Below are positions 1 through 8,388 of a DNA stretch of 33,977 nucleotides, piece after piece. The stretch lies in assembly GCA_905479735.1 (NCBI GenBank), contig CAJQNS010000207.1, positions 1 through 33,977 on the forward strand. Reading direction: 5' to 3'. Under the pieces are notes generated by a model. That model did not search any database. It saw only the letters and a list, made by a program, of their open reading frames with translations, and was not told where the DNA came from. The position numbers and the translations under genes were made by a program. Within the stretch, counting starts at the first letter, position 1, and each line of letters begins with the position of its first letter. The DNA is from an uncultured Desulfofustis sp. (lineage in GTDB: Bacteria; Desulfobacterota; Desulfobulbia; Desulfobulbales; Desulfocapsaceae).

Positions 1-174
1 ATCTCGATTCAGGAGCTGACCTTCCAGGGGCTGCAGGTGATGTCATCAACCCAGGTGACCATCGAGGTATGGCTTACTATCACTGCCATGTACCTGCTTG
101 TCTGTCTGAACCTGTCGGTTCTGGTCAATTATCTCGAACACCGCCTGAACACCTTCAACCGGCGACCGGCATGA
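1..174 (+). CDS. Polar amino-acid ABC transporter permease, C-terminal fragment
   Basis: The first frame of the window is open from base 1 to a TGA at 172-174 and gives 57 residues. The peptide contains QELTFQGLQV, then a hydrophobic helix (ITAMYLLVCLNLSVLVNYL) and a basic tail ending RLNTFNRRPA. The pattern of a glutamine-rich segment, EVWL, a last membrane helix and an LExRL end is typical of the C-terminus of HisM/GlnP-type inner-membrane permeases for polar amino acids. The N-terminal part, including the EAA loop that contacts the ATPase, lies outside the window, so the substrate cannot be judged. The next gene starts 10 bases later and may be cotranscribed. Confidence 0.75.
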   Translation: MSIQELTFQGLQVMSSTQVTIEVWLTITAMYLLVCLNLSVLVNYLEHRLNTFNRRPA

Positions 175-184
175 GCCTCAACTA

Positions 185-1543
185 ATGAACACCTCTTCGC
201 CTTTCAAAATAAGGAATATCAGGCTGTTCATTGCCTTCAGGGTCTTTTTCAACGCCCGCTTTTACTATCCGGTCTTTACCATTTTATTTCTCGACTACGG
301 GCTGACCATCGAGCAATTTTCGATTCTCAATACCGTCTGGGCCATCACCATCGTCTGCGCTGAGGTTCCTTCCGGAGCGCTCGCCGACCTGCTGGGGCGC
401 AAACGGCTTCTGGTCCTCACCACACTGCTTATGATCGTTGAACTGAGTGTCATCGCCTTTGTTCCGATCACCAATATGAGCATTGTCTTCTGGGCCTTTC
501 TGGCGAACCGGGTGCTGAGCGGTCTGGCCGAGGCAATGGCCAGCGGAGCCGATGAGGCCATCGCCTACGATTCACTGATTGCCGAGGGGAACCCAGCCCA
601 ATGGCCACGGGTACTCAGTGTCCAGATGCGGGTAAAAGCCTTGGCCGGAGTCGTCTCCACCACCCTTGGCGCCATGGTCTATGCCCCCTCCATCGTCAAT
701 GGTCTTCTGAGTCTGTTCGGAGTCCAGCAGGAGCTCAGCCAGCAGACAACCATGCGCTTCCCGGTCTACCTGACGCTGGTTTTGGCATTTCTGGCTTTAT
801 GGAGCACGCTGCGGATGAGAGAAGTAGAAGAAGGGGGTTCACAGGATAAACCTCAGGTCACGCTCGCCACCATATGGCAGGCGTGGCTGCTGACCCTTCA
901 GGCAGGACGTTGGATCCTGAAGACGCCACTGGCCCTTGCCGTTATCCTCTTCGGCATGATGTATGACCATGTACTGCGCCTGATCATCACCCTGACGAGT
1001 CAGTATTTCCGCCTGATCTCCCTGACGGATGCCAGCTTTGGAGTCATCATGGCGACCCTGACCCTGCTGGGCCTGATCGTTCCCAAGCTGGCCGAATTCA
1101 TGACCGCAAGATTCAGCCCTGCCCAGAACTGCGGCTGGCTGGCCCTGCACACTATTCTGACCCTGCTGGGGCTGACCTGGTTCATTCCCTATCTGGGTAT
1201 AATACCGATAGCCATGGTCATGGTCGGTCTGATGCTCACCGCCTTTTTCACCAGCCACTACCTCAACGAGATCACCTCCTCTGAGCAGCGGGCAACGGTG
1301 CTCAGCTTCAAAGGACTGGCTTTCAATCTGGCCTACGGTATCATCGGCATCCTTTTCGCCCGGCTCATCGTCTATCTGCGTGATGACCTTACCGCAGCTC
1401 ACCCGGACTGGACCAGCCAACTCATCGACAATCAGGCATTCAAAGATTCATTTTTATGGATGCCGGGTTATTTCCTGGTGCTGACCGCAGCTATTGCTCT
1501 CTATAGCGTCCTGATTCTAAAAAGGAGGCCGGCTAAAGATTAA
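185..1543 (+). CDS. MFS transporter
   Basis: A 452-residue polytopic membrane protein. The early segment EVPSGALADLLGRKRLL is the classic MFS motif A (G-x-L-a-D-x-x-G-R-k-x-x-l) in the loop between helices 2 and 3. About 12 hydrophobic segments follow, with a central polar loop (REVEEGGSQDKPQ) around residues 215-225 separating the two six-helix halves, and a short basic C-terminus. The start at 185 has no strong ribosome site, and the gene begins 10 bases after the permease stop, so translation may depend on the upstream gene. The substrate is unknown; drug or metabolite export are both possible. The stop overlaps, at a shared TTAA, the stop of the convergent gene at 1540-2736, leaving no room for an intrinsic terminator between them. 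Confidence 0.85.
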   Translation: MNTSSPFKIRNIRLFIAFRVFFNARFYYPVFTILFLDYGLTIEQFSILNTVWAITIVCAEVPSGALADLLGRKRLLVLTTLLMIVELSVIAFVPITNMSIVFWAFLANRVLSGLAEAMASGADEAIAYDSLIAEGNPAQWPRVLSVQMRVKALAGVVSTTLGAMVYAPSIVNGLLSLFGVQQELSQQTTMRFPVYLTLVLAFLALWSTLRMREVEEGGSQDKPQVTLATIWQAWLLTLQAGRWILKTPLALAVILFGMMYDHVLRLIITLTSQYFRLISLTDASFGVIMATLTLLGLIVPKLAEFMTARFSPAQNCGWLALHTILTLLGLTWFIPYLGIIPIAMVMVGLMLTAFFTSHYLNEITSSEQRATVLSFKGLAFNLAYGIIGILFARLIVYLRDDLTAAHPDWTSQLIDNQAFKDSFLWMPGYFLVLTAAIALYSVLILKRRPAKD

Positions 1544-2736
1544 TCGCCTGAGAGCGGCACGAACAGTCCATTCGGCCATGAGTGGGTATGGATGGGGGTG
1601 CCCAGATTGTATTTGACCATTCTGGTTCTCAGTTCCAGCAATTGACGGACAAGTTCCGGCTCGGCCCTGGCATAAACCTCCTCATCGGCGATCCGTTTGA
1701 CAACGATACCGAGCAGCTCTGTGATGGCGTTGCCCACCGAGTTCTGGCTGATGGTGACGATCAGCCGCCCCTCATCATCGCGATAGATGAGTTGTTTGTA
1801 GGCTGGTTGCCAGCGTATCTCATTGGCAAAGGTCGGATCTTCTGTTACCTGCAGACGCAGCATCCGGGCGGCCTGATGAAAATCGTCGCTGTAAAGCAAA
1901 ATGTTCTCGATCTGGTCCGGAAAGGTCGCTGCTACTGGAATCCGGCTGTCCTCTGCCGACACCAGGGCAAAAAAGGCCCGATAAAAATCGAGAAATCCGA
2001 GCAGGATTAAGTCGTATTCCTTCCAAAACCGACCATCATTGAGCGCCTCCGCTCCACCTTTTATTTCCCAACTCGGCAGTCCCTGCGGGTAGCCTGTGAT
2101 CGCCAGCCTTCCTGAATCGGTGGGCAGCGGCTGCAGCACTTCCAGATCCAACACTTTGAAAAATCTCAGATAGACCTCGCTGAGATAATCCAGAAACAAG
2201 CCGTTATGACCGCTATCGGTGAGGTTAGGATTGTCGGCGGCGGCCGGACTGGAAGCCCTGAGTTTATCGTTTTCAAAAACCATGAAATGATTGTGAATCA
2301 TCCGGATACTGGGAACACCCGGCTTGTTCAGCGGCCAGGTCGCATCCAGGCTGGCTTCACCGCAGAAGACCAGGTGCTGCTGAGGGTCAGGGTACTTTTC
2401 CAGCATATATTGGAGAGCCACTTTGGTCATCCGGCTGAAGACAATGTTATCCTCCCTGCTCAGCTGATCGCGCCGCACCGGCCGGCCCATCGGGTCGAGT
2501 ACCCGCTGCGAAGTATCGAAAATGATCGAGGCATCGAACAGATTCGAGTGCCCGATCGCTTTGCGATAGAGCAGAAACCCCAGGGAGTTGCGCAACAGGC
2601 CGTTTTCCCGGGCCAGATGCCTGAGATTACAGGGGCTGTTGTAGAACTCAGTTGGAGCAACTCCTTCGGGAATATCAAGGGGAAGCTTGCGATGCTCGGT
2701 GATTACCTCGCGCGGAGCGCTAGTCACTTTGGTCAT
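1540..2736 (-). CDS. Conserved-looking protein of unknown function with an HNH-type histidine motif
   Basis: I do not recognise this 398-residue protein. It has no signal peptide and no membrane helix, so it is probably cytoplasmic. Its most striking feature is R-M-I-H-N-H-F-M-V-F, with H148, N149 and H150, sitting in a strand-like hydrophobic stretch, which recalls nucleotidyltransferase/HIT-like active-site strands, though I cannot show homology. Other well-formed segments are FCGEASLDATWPLNKPG just before that motif, GFLDFYRAFFALVSAEDSR, and YKQLIYRDDEGRLIVTISQNSVGNAITELLGIV near residues 310-345. Codon use and length argue for a real gene, and the antisense frames across it do not resemble proteins. 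Divergent from the K+ channel gene (221-base gap) and convergent with the MFS gene. The ribosome site is weak. Confidence 0.72.
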   Translation of the reverse strand: MTKVTSAPREVITEHRKLPLDIPEGVAPTEFYNSPCNLRHLARENGLLRNSLGFLLYRKAIGHSNLFDASIIFDTSQRVLDPMGRPVRRDQLSREDNIVFSRMTKVALQYMLEKYPDPQQHLVFCGEASLDATWPLNKPGVPSIRMIHNHFMVFENDKLRASSPAAADNPNLTDSGHNGLFLDYLSEVYLRFFKVLDLEVLQPLPTDSGRLAITGYPQGLPSWEIKGGAEALNDGRFWKEYDLILLGFLDFYRAFFALVSAEDSRIPVAATFPDQIENILLYSDDFHQAARMLRLQVTEDPTFANEIRWQPAYKQLIYRDDEGRLIVTISQNSVGNAITELLGIVVKRIADEEVYARAEPELVRQLLELRTRMVKYNLGTPIHTHSWPNGLFVPLSGD

Positions 2737-2931
2737 CTTTCAACTCTGGGAAAAGTTAATTCAGCAGACACGGTGGAACTCTTTGGTGTCTGGTGCCAAT
2801 CTATCGCGCTTGGGATGCTGCCGGTATCCTGATCATATCATACCTGATCCGCTTGCTGCCAATGTTTATCAGAAGATCTCGTGGTAAAAGCCAATTTACT
2901 GCAATCATTTCCGATTTGTCATCTTTTATGC

Positions 2932-2937
2932 TATAGT
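2932..2937 (+). promoter_or_regulatory. Candidate extended -10 element upstream of the K+ channel gene
   Basis: TGCTATAGT (2929-2937) matches an extended -10 (TGn then TATAGT), but no good -35 is visible at 16-18 bases. A transcript starting near 2944 would leave almost no leader for the GTG start at 2958, so either it is weak evidence or the ATG at 3018 is used. Confidence 0.25.
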
Positions 2938-2957
2938 CCCCGGACAGAGGCTCAACT

Positions 2958-4712
2958 GTGTCAGTAGTGCAAAACGCGGCAGTACCAGTCCCGAGAAGGA
3001 AAACGGCTCCAACAGACATGAAATTTCTCTTCACTCAGCTTCTCTACTTCTTCCAGCACAAGACGGCCCGGCGAAATCTCGTTACCCTGTGGAAATTTTT
3101 CGCCTTCTTGTTTCTCATCATCTGCCTCTACTCGGTCTGCTTTCATCTGCTGATGATGTACGAGGACCGCTACTACAGCTGGGTCACTGGTTTCTACTGG
3201 ACAATGACAGTCATGTCCACGCTGGGTTTCGGAGATATTACCTTCCAGAGTGATGTGGGACTGCTGTTCACGATGTTCGTACTGATCTCCGGGGTGCTGT
3301 TTCTGCTGATCATTCTACCTTTTACTTTCATTCAGTTCTTCTATGCACCCTGGCTGGAAGCGCAGGAAAGTGCACGGACCCCCAGGAAGCTGCCGGATTC
3401 AATTCGGAACCATGTGATCATTACCAGTGTCGACCCGGTCACCACCCGGCTTATCGAGTATTTGAACCGTCAAAATATCCAGTATTACATCGTCACCGGC
3501 AGCTCCCAGGAAGCCAGCACCCTGCTCGATCAGGGATATAAGGTGGTAGTCGGCGCACCTGACAGGCCGGAAACCTATCGGCGTACCAACGTAGACACGG
3601 CGTCCCTGGTAGTAGTCACCAACGACGATCTGACCTCGACCAACATCTCCTTTACTATCAGACAGGTCAGTCAGGACGTGCCGATCGTTACCAACGCCAA
3701 TCAGGAACATTCGATTGACATACTTGAGTTTTCCGGCAATATCAGTGTCTATCAGTTCATCAAAATGCTCGGCGAATCTTTGAGCAGGAGAGCCTATGGA
3801 GTCGGCCCGGGCGCTGCCGTCATAGGCCGTTTCGATGATCTGCTTATCTCGGAACTGCCGGTGCGCTATACCGCCATTGAAGGCAAGACGCTGGCCGAGT
3901 CCGGAATCAGGCAGTCCACCGGAGTCACTGTCATCGGTATCATGGATAAAGGAAGATTTGTGGCTCCAAACCCGCATTCGGTGATCGAGCAGCACGCGAT
4001 CCTCATGCTGGCAGGGTCCACCAGCCAGCTCAAGGCTTTTGATGAAGCCTATCCCGTCACCTGCACCCAGGATCCCGACAAGCCCCAGGTACTGATTCTG
4101 GGAGGTGGGCGGGTTGGCCAGGTAGCAGCAGAGACCCTGGCAGAACACGGAATCACTTATCGGATCGTGGAAAAACGCGCGGTACGCGCCAACGGGCCCC
4201 AAAACGAGTTCACCATCATCGGCGACGCCGCCGACATTAGTACACTGCAGGCGGCGGGCATCGATACTGCCAAATCGGTAATCGTCACCACCCACAGTGA
4301 CGACATGAACATCTACCTGACCTTTTACTGCCGGCAGCTGCGTGCAGACCTTCAGATTATCAGCCGTTCGATTCTGGAGCGCAACGTCTCAAAGCTGCAT
4401 ATGGCCGGAGCCGATCTGGTGATGTCTTATTCCTCTCTCGGTGCAGGGGTGATCTTCCAGCTGTTGCGGCCTAACGAGGTATCGCTTTTCACCGAGGGCC
4501 TGATCGTCATGAACCGGACAGCCGGCACTGATCTGGCCGGCAAGACCATCATGGATTCCGGCGTTCGCGAGAAAACCGGCTTCTCGATTATCGCCATCAG
4601 AAGAGAAGATCGCCTGAGTGTCAGCCCCGCCCCACAGACCGAGATCAAAGAGCAGGACGAACTCATCGTCATCGGCACCGCCGAAAACGAGAAACTGTTC
4701 ACCGAATTTTAG
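2958..4712 (+). CDS. Two-helix potassium channel with two RCK (TrkA-type) domains
   Basis: A 584-residue potassium channel subunit. It has a short basic N-terminus, membrane helix 1 at about residues 45-67, a pore helix, the selectivity filter T88-L-G-F-G-D93 and helix 2 at about 98-122. The cytoplasmic part holds two regulatory RCK units with TrkA-C-like ends. RCK2 has a normal nucleotide-binding loop, GGGRVG at 382-387. In RCK1 the equivalent loop reads TSVDPVT, so it lacks the glycine pattern and may not bind a nucleotide. The filter TLGFGD differs from the common TVGYGD but keeps the glycines. I chose GTG at 2958 because AGAGG lies 7 bases upstream. ATG at 3018 (residue 21) would also keep every domain. 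Probably ligand-gated K+ flux across the inner membrane; monocistronic. Confidence 0.9.
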   Translation: MSVVQNAAVPVPRRKTAPTDMKFLFTQLLYFFQHKTARRNLVTLWKFFAFLFLIICLYSVCFHLLMMYEDRYYSWVTGFYWTMTVMSTLGFGDITFQSDVGLLFTMFVLISGVLFLLIILPFTFIQFFYAPWLEAQESARTPRKLPDSIRNHVIITSVDPVTTRLIEYLNRQNIQYYIVTGSSQEASTLLDQGYKVVVGAPDRPETYRRTNVDTASLVVVTNDDLTSTNISFTIRQVSQDVPIVTNANQEHSIDILEFSGNISVYQFIKMLGESLSRRAYGVGPGAAVIGRFDDLLISELPVRYTAIEGKTLAESGIRQSTGVTVIGIMDKGRFVAPNPHSVIEQHAILMLAGSTSQLKAFDEAYPVTCTQDPDKPQVLILGGGRVGQVAAETLAEHGITYRIVEKRAVRANGPQNEFTIIGDAADISTLQAAGIDTAKSVIVTTHSDDMNIYLTFYCRQLRADLQIISRSILERNVSKLHMAGADLVMSYSSLGAGVIFQLLRPNEVSLFTEGLIVMNRTAGTDLAGKTIMDSGVREKTGFSIIAIRREDRLSVSPAPQTEIKEQDELIVIGTAENEKLFTEF

Positions 4713-4736
4713 TTCAACCGTTTTTTAAGCCTGCCC

Positions 4737-4770
4737 CAGGAGTGTAAACTCCTGCTTGTCGATCTTTTTT
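4737..4770 (+). terminator. Possible terminator after the K+ channel gene
   Basis: CAGGAGT (4737-4743), loop GTAA (a GNRA-type tetraloop) and ACTCCTG (4748-4754) form a perfect 7-bp stem. A run of six T follows at 4765-4770, but 10 bases after the stem, which is further than in a classic intrinsic terminator. Confidence 0.35.
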
Positions 4771-4851
4771 CCAGTCTTACCGTCTCTCTAAACTACCAAC
4801 GTCCCAACCTTTTAAATCAGCAATCGGCTCCTTGAAGCGGGAGGAATACTA

Positions 4852-6144
4852 ATGACTCATTCAGGGCTATGGGTTCCCGATGAACACCTCAATGCAAATC
4901 TGGCAGGATTAACTACCTCTGCAACCATTGCCATCCAGCAGCTTTGCCGTGAACTGAGCAGCCAGGGCCGGCAGATTTTCAGGCTTGGGCTTGGGCAGTC
5001 ACCTTTTCCAGTTCCTGCTCCGGTGGTCAGGGCCCTGCAGGAAAACGCCCACCAGAAGGATTATCTGCCGGTGAAAGGATTGCCGGAGTTGCGGCAGATC
5101 CTGACCGAGCATCATAGGCGGGAGTTCGGTATTGACTGCACCACCGAGGACATCATCGTCGGACCCGGCTCAAAAGAGTTGATGTTCATTCTCCAGATCG
5201 TCTACGACGGGGAGATTATCATACCCATGCCGGCCTGGGTCTCCTATCTTCCCCAGGCAAGAATTGTCGGTCGTCCGGTGAACTCGATCATGACCACCTA
5301 TGACAGCGGCTGGAAAATCACTCCGGAGCAGCTCGATTCGATCTGCCGGCTTGATCCGACCCGGGCCCGACTGCTGATTCTCAATTATCCTTCCAACCCA
5401 ACCGGACAAACTTACTCCAGGGACGAACTCGAAGCATTGAGCGAAGTATGCAGGAAATACAAATTGCTGGTCCTGAGCGATGAAATATATGCCAAGACCA
5501 CTTATGACAGGTCCCATCAATCCCTGGTGACCATCTATCCCGAGGGCACCATCTTCAGCGGCGGCCTGTCCAAATGGTGCGGCGCCGGCGGCTGGCGCTT
5601 CGGCCTTTTCGTCGTACCCTCAAGTGCCACCTGGCTCAGCGATGCCATGGCTACCGTGGCCAGCGAGACCTACACCTCGACCAGTGCCCCGATCCAGTAT
5701 GCAGCAATGAGCGCCTTTACCCCGAACCCGCTAATGGATATCTATGTGGAGCAATGCAGATCCATTCTCGCCAAACTGTCGGAGACGGTGATGGAGATGC
5801 TCAATGTCCTGGAAATCAAGGTCCATAGCCCCCAGGGCGGCTTCTACGTATTTCCCGATTTCGAACCCTATCGCCAGCGCTTGAGACGCTCGGATATATC
5901 GACAAGCAGAGATCTCTGCCACCGTCTGCTGGCCGACACCGGTGTTGCCGTCCTGCCGGGCAGCGATTTCGGCAGGGTCGAAGAGGACCTTACGGTCCGT
6001 ATCGCTTTTGTTGACTTTGACGGATCGCAAGCGCTGGCCCATTATCCAGACGACAGGATCGTCGACCGGGCCTTCGTCGGCGAGCATTGCAGTAAAACCA
6101 TTGAGGCGGTACGCCGACTTGTCGACTGGATCTGCAGTTTCTGA
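4852..6144 (+). CDS. PLP-dependent class I/II aminotransferase
   Basis: A 430-residue fold-type I aminotransferase. Landmarks in order are FRLGLGQSPFPVP (substrate loop), KDYLPVKGLPELRQ, VGPGSKELM (cofactor phosphate region), NYPSNPTG (the family asparagine that contacts the PLP ring), LSDEIYAKTTY (the aspartate that pairs with the pyridine nitrogen), and SGGLSKWCGAGGWRFG with the Schiff-base lysine K241. The C-terminal FGRVEEDLTVRIAF region carries the arginine that usually holds the substrate carboxylate. It would move an amino group between an amino acid and a 2-oxoacid in the cytoplasm. The exact donor is not clear, and it sits near aspartate/alanine-type enzymes in style. GGGAGGA ends about 6 bases before the ATG. 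It appears to be transcribed alone. Confidence 0.88.
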   Translation: MTHSGLWVPDEHLNANLAGLTTSATIAIQQLCRELSSQGRQIFRLGLGQSPFPVPAPVVRALQENAHQKDYLPVKGLPELRQILTEHHRREFGIDCTTEDIIVGPGSKELMFILQIVYDGEIIIPMPAWVSYLPQARIVGRPVNSIMTTYDSGWKITPEQLDSICRLDPTRARLLILNYPSNPTGQTYSRDELEALSEVCRKYKLLVLSDEIYAKTTYDRSHQSLVTIYPEGTIFSGGLSKWCGAGGWRFGLFVVPSSATWLSDAMATVASETYTSTSAPIQYAAMSAFTPNPLMDIYVEQCRSILAKLSETVMEMLNVLEIKVHSPQGGFYVFPDFEPYRQRLRRSDISTSRDLCHRLLADTGVAVLPGSDFGRVEEDLTVRIAFVDFDGSQALAHYPDDRIVDRAFVGEHCSKTIEAVRRLVDWICSF

Positions 6145-6178
6145 TCTCTTATCAGACAATTATCACTCTGATACTACA

Positions 6179-6207
6179 TTGACACGGATGAATATGGTTA
6201 CTACTCT
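6179..6207 (+). promoter_or_regulatory. Candidate sigma-70 promoter for the zinc-ribbon gene
   Basis: A perfect -35 TTGACA (6179-6184), a 17-base spacer and a poor -10 TACTCT (6202-6207). The expected start near 6214 leaves a leader of about 45 bases before the ATG at 6260. Confidence 0.38.
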
Positions 6208-6259
6208 GACTGGTGAAAAGAGCTATTCACCAAAAAAAAATATGAGGGAGGAATCCGTT

Positions 6260-6598
6260 ATGGCCAGAAAAACCGTATCCGTCAGTATTATTCAACCAAA
6301 GAAAGCATCCGAAGACGCCTATTTTGCGGAGCGTGACAAAAAGCTCATTAATAAGCTGCGAGAAGACGTATCCAGCGATTCGGACAAAAACTACCGCGAT
6401 GAGCATAAGTATCATTGCTTCCGCTGTGGAACTGCCAGCCTGGCAGAAGTTGACGAGGGTAACGTCAAGATAGATATCTGCGTAAATAAAGGCTGTGGGG
6501 CGGTACATCTTGACCCGGGTGAGTTAAAGGAAATCCTGGCCACCAATCAACAGTCGCTCAAATCCACCAGAAGCGCCTTCCTCTCCCTTTTTAAGTAA
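6260..6598 (+). CDS. Small zf-TFIIB-type zinc-ribbon protein
   Basis: A 112-residue protein. I start it at ATG 6260, because GGGAGG (6246-6251) lies 8 bases upstream; the same frame is open further back into the aminotransferase gene but that part has no protein character. The N-terminal half is charged (KKASEDAYFAERDKKLINKLRED). The C-terminal half is a zinc ribbon, C53-x2-C56-x17-C74-x4-C79, followed by VHLDPGELKEIL, which is the signature of the zf-TFIIB family (usually written WLDxGEL). The second knuckle is C-x4-C rather than C-x2-C. The molecular role of such proteins is mostly unknown. The gene stands alone between the aminotransferase and the convergent dehydratase. Confidence 0.82.
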   Translation: MARKTVSVSIIQPKKASEDAYFAERDKKLINKLREDVSSDSDKNYRDEHKYHCFRCGTASLAEVDEGNVKIDICVNKGCGAVHLDPGELKEILATNQQSLKSTRSAFLSLFK

Positions 6599-6630
6599 GG
6601 GGAACCCAAGCTACGAAAAGTTTCCAGATG

Positions 6631-6661
6631 AAGGGGCTGGCTCATCAATAGCCGGCCCCTT
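6631..6661. terminator. Strong convergent hairpin at the zinc-ribbon/dehydratase junction
   Basis: AAGGGGCTGGCT (6631-6642), loop CATCAAT and AGCCGGCCCCTT (6650-6661) pair over 12 bp with one wobble. The right arm encodes the last residues of the minus-strand dehydratase, and its stop codon (6645-6647) lies in the loop. There is no real U-tract on either strand, so it may be an RNA-end stabiliser as much as a terminator. Confidence 0.45.
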
Positions 6662-8369
6662 CCATTGCCGAACGGGCCTGGCTGGTGTACCGGGCCAGCA
6701 CCCCTTTTCTTCTAGGTCGCGGGATGATGCCGGCCTCGGCTCTCTTTGAGAGGATCGACTCAATACGGTCGGCAGCCTGTTTTTCTCCGTTTATTCCCAC
6801 CAGATTGATCTCCCGCTCATTACAGTTGTAGGAGATGATATCGCCTTCCTCGATGAATGCAATCGGGCCACCTGCGGCCGCCTCGGGTGAGACGTGACCG
6901 ATGGCCGCACCCTTGGTGCCGCCCGAGAATCTACCGTCGGTGATCAACGCAACCTGGCCGTTGAGACGCTGATCACAGACGAGCGCCTCCATGGTGATGT
7001 ACATCTCGGGCATTCCCGAACCCCGTGGACCTTCATAACGAATGATGATTACATCTCCCGGTCGAATGTTACCCTCAACCACTGCTTTGTACGCCTCTTC
7101 CTCGCTGTCAAACACCCGGGCGGGTCCTTCATGGGAGCGCATTTCCTCAACACAGGCGGAATATTTGATCACCGCCCCTTGCGGAGCGATATTGCCTTTC
7201 AGGATCGCTACGGAACCAAAACCCGTCGCCTTCTCCACTGGTGAAATAACCTCGTCCCTGGCGATTCCATGATTGTTCAGATAGCCGAGGTTGCGCTCGA
7301 AAAAATTCTCCTGCTGCAAATCCTCTAAGTTTTCACCCAAGGTATTACCGGTGACGGTCATGACATCGAGATTGAGCAGATCTGACAGTATCTGCTGCAC
7401 CATCGGTATACCGCCGGCAAACCAGAATATCTCGGTCAGGAAGGGACCGCTGGGAATGACATGGGCAAGGTGGGGGATGCGATGGTTGATCTCGTCAAAG
7501 AGCTCAGGCTCAATTCTGAATTCCAGTTCTCTGGCAATCGAGGGCAGATGAAGCAGCGCATTGGTCGAGCCGCCGATGGCGCTGTGGATGATGATGGCAT
7601 TTTCAAAGGCTGCCCGAGTCATTATGTCGCTTGGCTTAATTCCGTGGGCCACCAGGTCTAGTATTGCCCTGCCGGCAGTGCGTGCACCCTGCAGGATATC
7701 TCTCATGGTCGCCGGCATCAATGCCGATCCAGGCAAAGCCATGCCCAGCGCCTCGGCCATGCACTGCATGGTGCTGGCGGTCCCCAGAAAGGCGCAGGCC
7801 CCCTGGGAAGGGCAACCGGTGAGCTTGTAGTCTCTGATCTCCCGGTCGGTGATTGCTCCCACCTTTTTCTGGCGAAGCGAAATATCGCCGGCCACCAGCG
7901 AGGTGGTCATGTTCGGCCCCGGTCGCATACTGCCGCCCGGAATAAAGATGGTCGGGATATCCAGTCTGGCGGCCGCCTGCAGGTGTGCAGGCACCGATTT
8001 GTCGCAGGAGGACGAAAGTACCATGCCGTCCCAGGGACTGACGCTGCCGTGAATCTCGACCATGTCGCAGATCGCTTCACGGGAGGGCAGGATATAATTC
8101 ATCCCGTCGTGCCCCTGGCCGCATCCGTCACAGATGTCGGTGGTGTGAAAACGAGCAGGAAACCCGCCCCGTTCAAAAACTCCGAAGCTGGCCTGCTCCA
8201 TCAATTTATCGAGGTGAACACTGCCGGGATGACTGTCTCCGTAGACATCCTCCAACAGGATCTGGGGTTTTTTTACATCCTCCTCATCCCAGCCGGAGCC
8301 CATCTGTAAAGCGTCAAATTGTGCCCAGAATTGTCTTTGCGGCTTGCTTTTCTGCTTTATTCCGGACAT
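6645..8369 (-). CDS. IlvD/Edd-family Fe-S dehydratase (dihydroxy-acid or sugar-acid dehydratase), TRAP-linked
   Basis: A 574-residue member of the IlvD/Edd family, cytoplasmic Fe-S enzymes that remove water from 2,3-dihydroxy acids or aldonates to give 2-oxoacids. Family marks include [34 protein letters not shown] (C122, K124), [16 protein letters not shown] (C192), [43 protein letters not shown] and [26 protein letters not shown]. An extra pair, C80-D-G-C83, sits where many dihydroxy-acid dehydratases have DDGIAMGH, so cluster ligation or substrate range may differ. It follows dctM by 19 bases in a TRAP operon, and no branched-chain amino-acid synthesis genes are nearby. I therefore favour catabolism of an imported hydroxy or sugar acid over the housekeeping ilvD role, but the sequence alone does not settle this. 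Confidence 0.82.
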   Translation of the reverse strand: MSGIKQKSKPQRQFWAQFDALQMGSGWDEEDVKKPQILLEDVYGDSHPGSVHLDKLMEQASFGVFERGGFPARFHTTDICDGCGQGHDGMNYILPSREAICDMVEIHGSVSPWDGMVLSSSCDKSVPAHLQAAARLDIPTIFIPGGSMRPGPNMTTSLVAGDISLRQKKVGAITDREIRDYKLTGCPSQGACAFLGTASTMQCMAEALGMALPGSALMPATMRDILQGARTAGRAILDLVAHGIKPSDIMTRAAFENAIIIHSAIGGSTNALLHLPSIARELEFRIEPELFDEINHRIPHLAHVIPSGPFLTEIFWFAGGIPMVQQILSDLLNLDVMTVTGNTLGENLEDLQQENFFERNLGYLNNHGIARDEVISPVEKATGFGSVAILKGNIAPQGAVIKYSACVEEMRSHEGPARVFDSEEEAYKAVVEGNIRPGDVIIIRYEGPRGSGMPEMYITMEALVCDQRLNGQVALITDGRFSGGTKGAAIGHVSPEAAAGGPIAFIEEGDIISYNCNEREINLVGINGEKQAADRIESILSKRAEAGIIPRPRRKGVLARYTSQARSAMEGAGY

Positions 8370-8388
8370 AAAAACTTATGCTTCTTAC

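Noticed and set aside
3399-4295. 298-codon minus-strand frame
   Set aside because: Antisense to the RCK domains of the K+ channel, without start signal or protein character.
5942-6259. Long N-terminal extension of the zinc-ribbon gene
   Set aside because: It overlaps the aminotransferase end in another frame and lacks a ribosome site; the ATG at 6260 has GGGAGG.
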